A stretch of 64,000 nt of DNA from Arthrobacter wenxiniae. GTDB lineage: Bacteria; Actinomycetota; Actinomycetes; Actinomycetales; Micrococcaceae. Where the stretch lies: NCBI RefSeq assembly GCF_013376105.1, contig NZ_JAAMFM010000010.1, positions 1 to 64,000 of the forward strand, written 5' to 3'. A program made the position numbers and the translations under genes. Below the pieces are notes generated by a model. That model ran no database searches. It was not told the DNA's origin and saw only the letters and a program-made list of their open reading frames with translations. Positions 61,188 to 64,000 of the stretch are shown here, piece by piece (position 1 is the stretch's first letter; the number at the start of each line of letters is the position of its first letter).

Positions 61188-62264
61188 CTACCGCCGCTGC
61201 CCCGGCCCCGTTCCCGGGCCCGCGGTGGAGCCGCGGACCACCAGTTCGCTGCCAAGGGTCAGGGTGTGGCCGGTCGCGTCCGCCCCGCCCAGGTCCTCCC
61301 CGGCCAGCAGGCGCAGCAGCTGCCGCCCCGCTGCACGCCCCAGCTCGGTCGCGGGCAGCCGGACGGTGGTCAGTCCCGGGCTTGACGTTTCCGAGTAGGG
61401 CAGGTCGTCAAACCCGGTCACGGCCAGCCGCCCGGGCACCTCGAGCCTGGCGATCCGGGCCTCCTGGAGGACGCCGTAGGCGTGGGTGTCGGTCCCGCAC
61501 ACCACGGCGGTCACGCCCTTGCGCTCCCACTCCGGCCATGCTCCGGCAAACGCCTGCGCGGCCGCGGCCACGTCAATGGTGGTGCCGGCCTGCGCCGCCA
61601 CGTCCATGCCGTGGATGCGGGCATGGCGGCAAAAGGCCTCCCGGCGCACGCGGAACGTCTCGGTGCCCGTGGTGCTGTCCAAGTAGGCCACGGTTGTGTG
61701 GCCCAACCCGGCCAGGTGGTCGGCCAGCATGACGGCGCCGGCGGCAACGTCAAAGTTGACCGCGGGCGCCGCGCTTTCCACTCCTGCCGTGTCAAGCAGC
61801 ACCATTGGGCCGGCGGCCGGCAGCGCGGCCAGGAATTCGGCGCTCGGGGCGTCCACCAGCAGCCCGGCGGGACGCAGCGACAGCAGGTTGCGGACCACGG
61901 CCGGCGTGGGCATCCGCCCGGCCTCCGTGACGGAGAGCAGCAGCTGGAACGTGTCGCCGATCTCCCCCCGGACGCCGTCGATCACCTTGGCGAAGAAGGG
62001 GTTGGAGACATCGGGGGCCACCAGGATCACAATGTTGCTGCGCCCCCGGGCCAGCGAGCTGCCGAGGCCGTCCACGATGTAGCCCAGTTCACTGACGGCC
62101 CTGTCCACCTTGGCAATGTTGCCTGCGGAGACCCGCCCGGCGGTCTTGCCGCTCGTCACCAGGGAGACCGTGGCCGTGGAGACCCCGGCCCGTGCGGCAA
62201 CCATGGCCGCCGTGACGCGGGCGGGCCGCGCGCCGTCGGAGGGGGGATTTGTGGCGGGGTGCAT
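61188..62264 (-). CDS. LacI-family transcriptional repressor
   Basis: A 358-residue repressor: N-terminal helix-turn-helix (VTAAMVAARAGVSTATVSLV) with hinge region, then a periplasmic-binding-protein-like sensor (NIVILVAPDVSNPFFAKVID; VCGTDTHAYGVLQEARIARL; TGFDDLPYSETSSPGLTTV). Divergent from the nucleoside hydrolase, so likely controls it, perhaps sensing a nucleoside or ribose. The ATG at 62264 was chosen over one seven codons upstream. Confidence 0.9.
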   Translation of the reverse strand: MHPATNPPSDGARPARVTAAMVAARAGVSTATVSLVTSGKTAGRVSAGNIAKVDRAVSELGYIVDGLGSSLARGRSNIVILVAPDVSNPFFAKVIDGVRGEIGDTFQLLLSVTEAGRMPTPAVVRNLLSLRPAGLLVDAPSAEFLAALPAAGPMVLLDTAGVESAAPAVNFDVAAGAVMLADHLAGLGHTTVAYLDSTTGTETFRVRREAFCRHARIHGMDVAAQAGTTIDVAAAAQAFAGAWPEWERKGVTAVVCGTDTHAYGVLQEARIARLEVPGRLAVTGFDDLPYSETSSPGLTTVRLPATELGRAAGRQLLRLLAGEDLGGADATGHTLTLGSELVVRGSTAGPGTGPGQRR

Positions 62265-62310
62265 GAATCGATGGTAGCCGGGCAAGGCCGCATAACCGGG
62301 CCCGGCGCTG

Positions 62311-62349
62311 CGTCAAGCGCTGGGCGGGCAGTACGTTAAGCGCTTGACG
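62311..62349 (+). promoter_or_regulatory. Two LacI-type operators between divergent genes
   Basis: A near-perfect palindrome CGTTAAGCGCTTGACG (62334-62349) and a weaker site CGTCAAGCGCTGGGCG (62311-62326) share AAGCGCT centres 23 bp apart. The stronger site overlaps a -35-like TTGACG (62344-62349), with CACACT 18 bp further as a weak -10. The CG-centred palindrome is typical for LacI repressors. Confidence 0.7.
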
Positions 62350-62452
62350 TGATTCGGCGCGGGGTGTCACACTGGATTTTTGGAAGACCCGGACGGCCCG
62401 GGATCCCCGTGGAACACACCAAGACCTGCCGCCCCAAAGACGTGGAGAGAAA

Positions 62453-63436
62453 TTGAACGCGAAGCTGCCCCCAACGACCACAGGCGCCCCGGCCCGCAAG
62501 ATCATCCTGGACTGCGACCCCGGCCACGACGATGCCGTGGCGCTGCTGCTGGCCCACGGCAACCCCGGCATCGACCTGCTGGCGGTGACCACCGTGGTGG
62601 GCAACCAGACCCTGGAAAAGGTCACCCGCAACGCCCTGACCGTGGGCACCATCGCCGGCATCACGGGCGTCCCGTTCGCCGCCGGCTGCGACCGCCCCCT
62701 GGTGCGGAACATTGAAACAGCCCCCGGCATCCACGGCGACAGCGGCATGGACGGCCCGGAGCAGCCCGAGTCCACGATCGAGCTCGACCCGCGCCACGCC
62801 GTCGACCTCATCATTGAAACCATCATGGCCCACGAGCCGGGCACCGTGACCCTGGTGCCCACGGCCGGACTGACCAACATTGCCATGGCGGCGCGCAAGG
62901 AGCCGCGCATCGTGGAGCGCGTGCAGGAAGTTGTCCTCATGGGCGGCGGCTGCCACGTGGGCAACTGGAGCGCCGTGGCCGAATTCAACATCATCATCGA
63001 CCCCGAGGCCGCGCACATTGTCTTCAACGCCGGCTGGCCCGTGGTCATGGTGGGCCTGGACCTCACGCACCAGGCGCTCGCCACCCCCGAAGTTGTGGCC
63101 CGGATCGAGGCCGTGGGCACCAAGCCCGCAAAGTTTGTCATGGAGCTGATGGAGTTCTTCACCAAGACGTACAAGGACGCCCAGGGCTTTGACCACCCGC
63201 CGGTCCATGACCCCTGCGCCGTCGCCTACGTGATCGACCCCACCGTCATGACCACCCGCAAGGTGCCCGTGGACATTGAGCTGACAGGCACCCTGACGCT
63301 CGGCATGACCGTGGCCGACTTCCGTGCCCCGGCCCCGGCGGACTGCAAGACCTCCGTGGCCGTGGACCTGGACCACGGCAAATTCTGGAACCTGGTCACC
63401 GAAGCCCTGGTGCGCATTGGCGAGGTGGACGCATGA
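62453..63436 (+). CDS. Inosine-uridine-preferring nucleoside hydrolase family enzyme
   Basis: A 327-residue enzyme that cleaves ribonucleosides to base and ribose. The Ca2+-binding DCDPGHDDAVALLLA motif is near the N-terminus (residues ~20-34), with VPTAGLTNIAMAARKEPRI, LMGGGCHVGNWSAVAEFNI and a His in the C-terminal PPVHDPCAVAYV. A TTG start at 62453 follows GGAGAGAAA. The downstream MFS gene overlaps by 4 bp, suggesting a nucleoside uptake and use operon. Confidence 0.92.
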   Translation: MNAKLPPTTTGAPARKIILDCDPGHDDAVALLLAHGNPGIDLLAVTTVVGNQTLEKVTRNALTVGTIAGITGVPFAAGCDRPLVRNIETAPGIHGDSGMDGPEQPESTIELDPRHAVDLIIETIMAHEPGTVTLVPTAGLTNIAMAARKEPRIVERVQEVVLMGGGCHVGNWSAVAEFNIIIDPEAAHIVFNAGWPVVMVGLDLTHQALATPEVVARIEAVGTKPAKFVMELMEFFTKTYKDAQGFDHPPVHDPCAVAYVIDPTVMTTRKVPVDIELTGTLTLGMTVADFRAPAPADCKTSVAVDLDHGKFWNLVTEALVRIGEVDA

Positions 63437-64000
63437 GCCCGGCAACCGCCATGGCCGGCATCCGCAAGGGCTCCGGCAACGTCACTGCACTGATGGCGGC
63501 GCTGCTGACCGCCTGCGTCGCCTTTCAGCTCAACGCATCCATGCTCAGCCCCGCCCTGGTCACCATGGGCGAGGAACTGCACACCAACCAGGCGGCCATC
63601 GGCCTGTCCCAGACCTGGTTCTTCACCGCCGCCGCCGTGTTCTCCCTGTTTCTGCCGCGCCTCAGCGACATCATCGGCCGCAGGAAGGTGCTCATCGGCA
63701 TGATGGCCCTGATGGGGATCGGCTCAGTGGTCTCGGCCATGGCCCCGGACATCACCTGGCTGTTTGTCGGCCGCATCATCCAGGGCGTGTCCGGGCCCAC
63801 GGTTCCGCTGTGCCTGATCATGCTGCGCTCCGCCGTCAAGGAGCCGAAGAAATACGGCGCCCTCATGGGCCTGATCACCGCGGTCAACGGCGGCATCGCC
63901 GGCATCGACTCGTTTGTGGGCGGTTACTTCGCCGAGCATTTCGGCTTCCGCAGCATCTTCTGGCTCATGGTGGCCATCGCCACCGTCGCCACGCTCCTGC
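63433..64000 (+). CDS. MFS transporter, N-terminal part (cut by window end)
   Basis: ATG 63433 overlaps the nucleoside hydrolase stop (ATGA). The visible 189 codons give about six helices with MFS motif A in PRLSDIIGRRKVLIG and the helix-4 region FVGRIIQGVSGPTVPLCLI, a drug:H+ antiporter-like (DHA) pattern. Operon position suggests nucleoside or purine transport; the rest lies outside the window. Confidence 0.88.
   Translation, partial: MSPATAMAGIRKGSGNVTALMAALLTACVAFQLNASMLSPALVTMGEELHTNQAAIGLSQTWFFTAAAVFSLFLPRLSDIIGRRKVLIGMMALMGIGSVVSAMAPDITWLFVGRIIQGVSGPTVPLCLIMLRSAVKEPKKYGALMGLITAVNGGIAGIDSFVGGYFAEHFGFRSIFWLMVAIATVATLL

Overview
The window is 64 kb of GC-rich actinobacterial chromosome. 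Its gene content and order (radA, disA, mutY, clpC, lsr2, a small membrane gene, lysS), together with an Lsr2 nucleoid protein, tandem-domain Usp and GAF-ANTAR proteins, point to the family Micrococcaceae, most likely Arthrobacter or a close relative. This placement comes from protein family and gene order, not from a database search. No transposase, phage gene or CRISPR array was seen.

Layout. 1-5.1 kb: end of an NlpC/P60 cell-wall hydrolase, a universal stress protein, a short flavoprotein-like fragment, a CopC-like secreted protein and an NCS2 purine permease. 5.1-14.6 kb: histidine-use genes (hutG, hutH, an IclR regulator and an amino-acid permease), interrupted by a two-gene heterodimeric ABC exporter; hutU and hutI are not here. 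14.6-23.4 kb: mostly minus-strand genes for methyltransferases, a thiamine-binding protein, AzlCD, a GH15 glycosidase, a glycerophosphodiesterase and membrane proteins of unknown role. 23.8-29.4 kb: a fructose PTS operon (DeoR-type regulator, fruK, fruA, ptsI) behind a promoter flanked by a perfect inverted repeat. 29.5-35.8 kb: an MHS-family transporter, two hypothetical genes, two tandem GAF-ANTAR regulators, an SDR, an acetyltransferase joined to a collapsed pyridoxal-kinase-like gene, and tRNA-Lys(UUU). 35.9-42.6 kb: phosphate uptake, with a low-affinity DUF47-PiT pair converging on a high-affinity pstSCAB operon that has a recognisable PHO box. 42.7-46.2 kb: an MFS drug exporter, its MarR regulator and a FUSC protein.

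46.2-56.2 kb is a genome-maintenance block: radA, a DUF222/HNH endonuclease, five perfect copies of an 18-bp repeat, disA (c-di-AMP synthase), an anchored surface protein and mutY. It is followed by the PTS-dependent dihydroxyacetone kinase dhaKLM, whose DhaM carries an HPr domain, and an ArgA-like acetyltransferase. 56.3-61.1 kb holds clpC, lsr2, a 53-residue membrane protein and lysS, with strong terminators after clpC and lsr2. 61.2-64 kb is a LacI regulator divergent from a nucleoside hydrolase and the start of an MFS transporter, with paired LacI-type operators between them.

Three genes (2.1, 15.5 and 35.4 kb) look like enzymes that lost large central parts while staying in frame. Several well-formed regulatory palindromes and two unexplained repeat elements (36.7 kb and 50.1 kb) are the most interesting non-coding signals. 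No clearly new multi-gene system was found.
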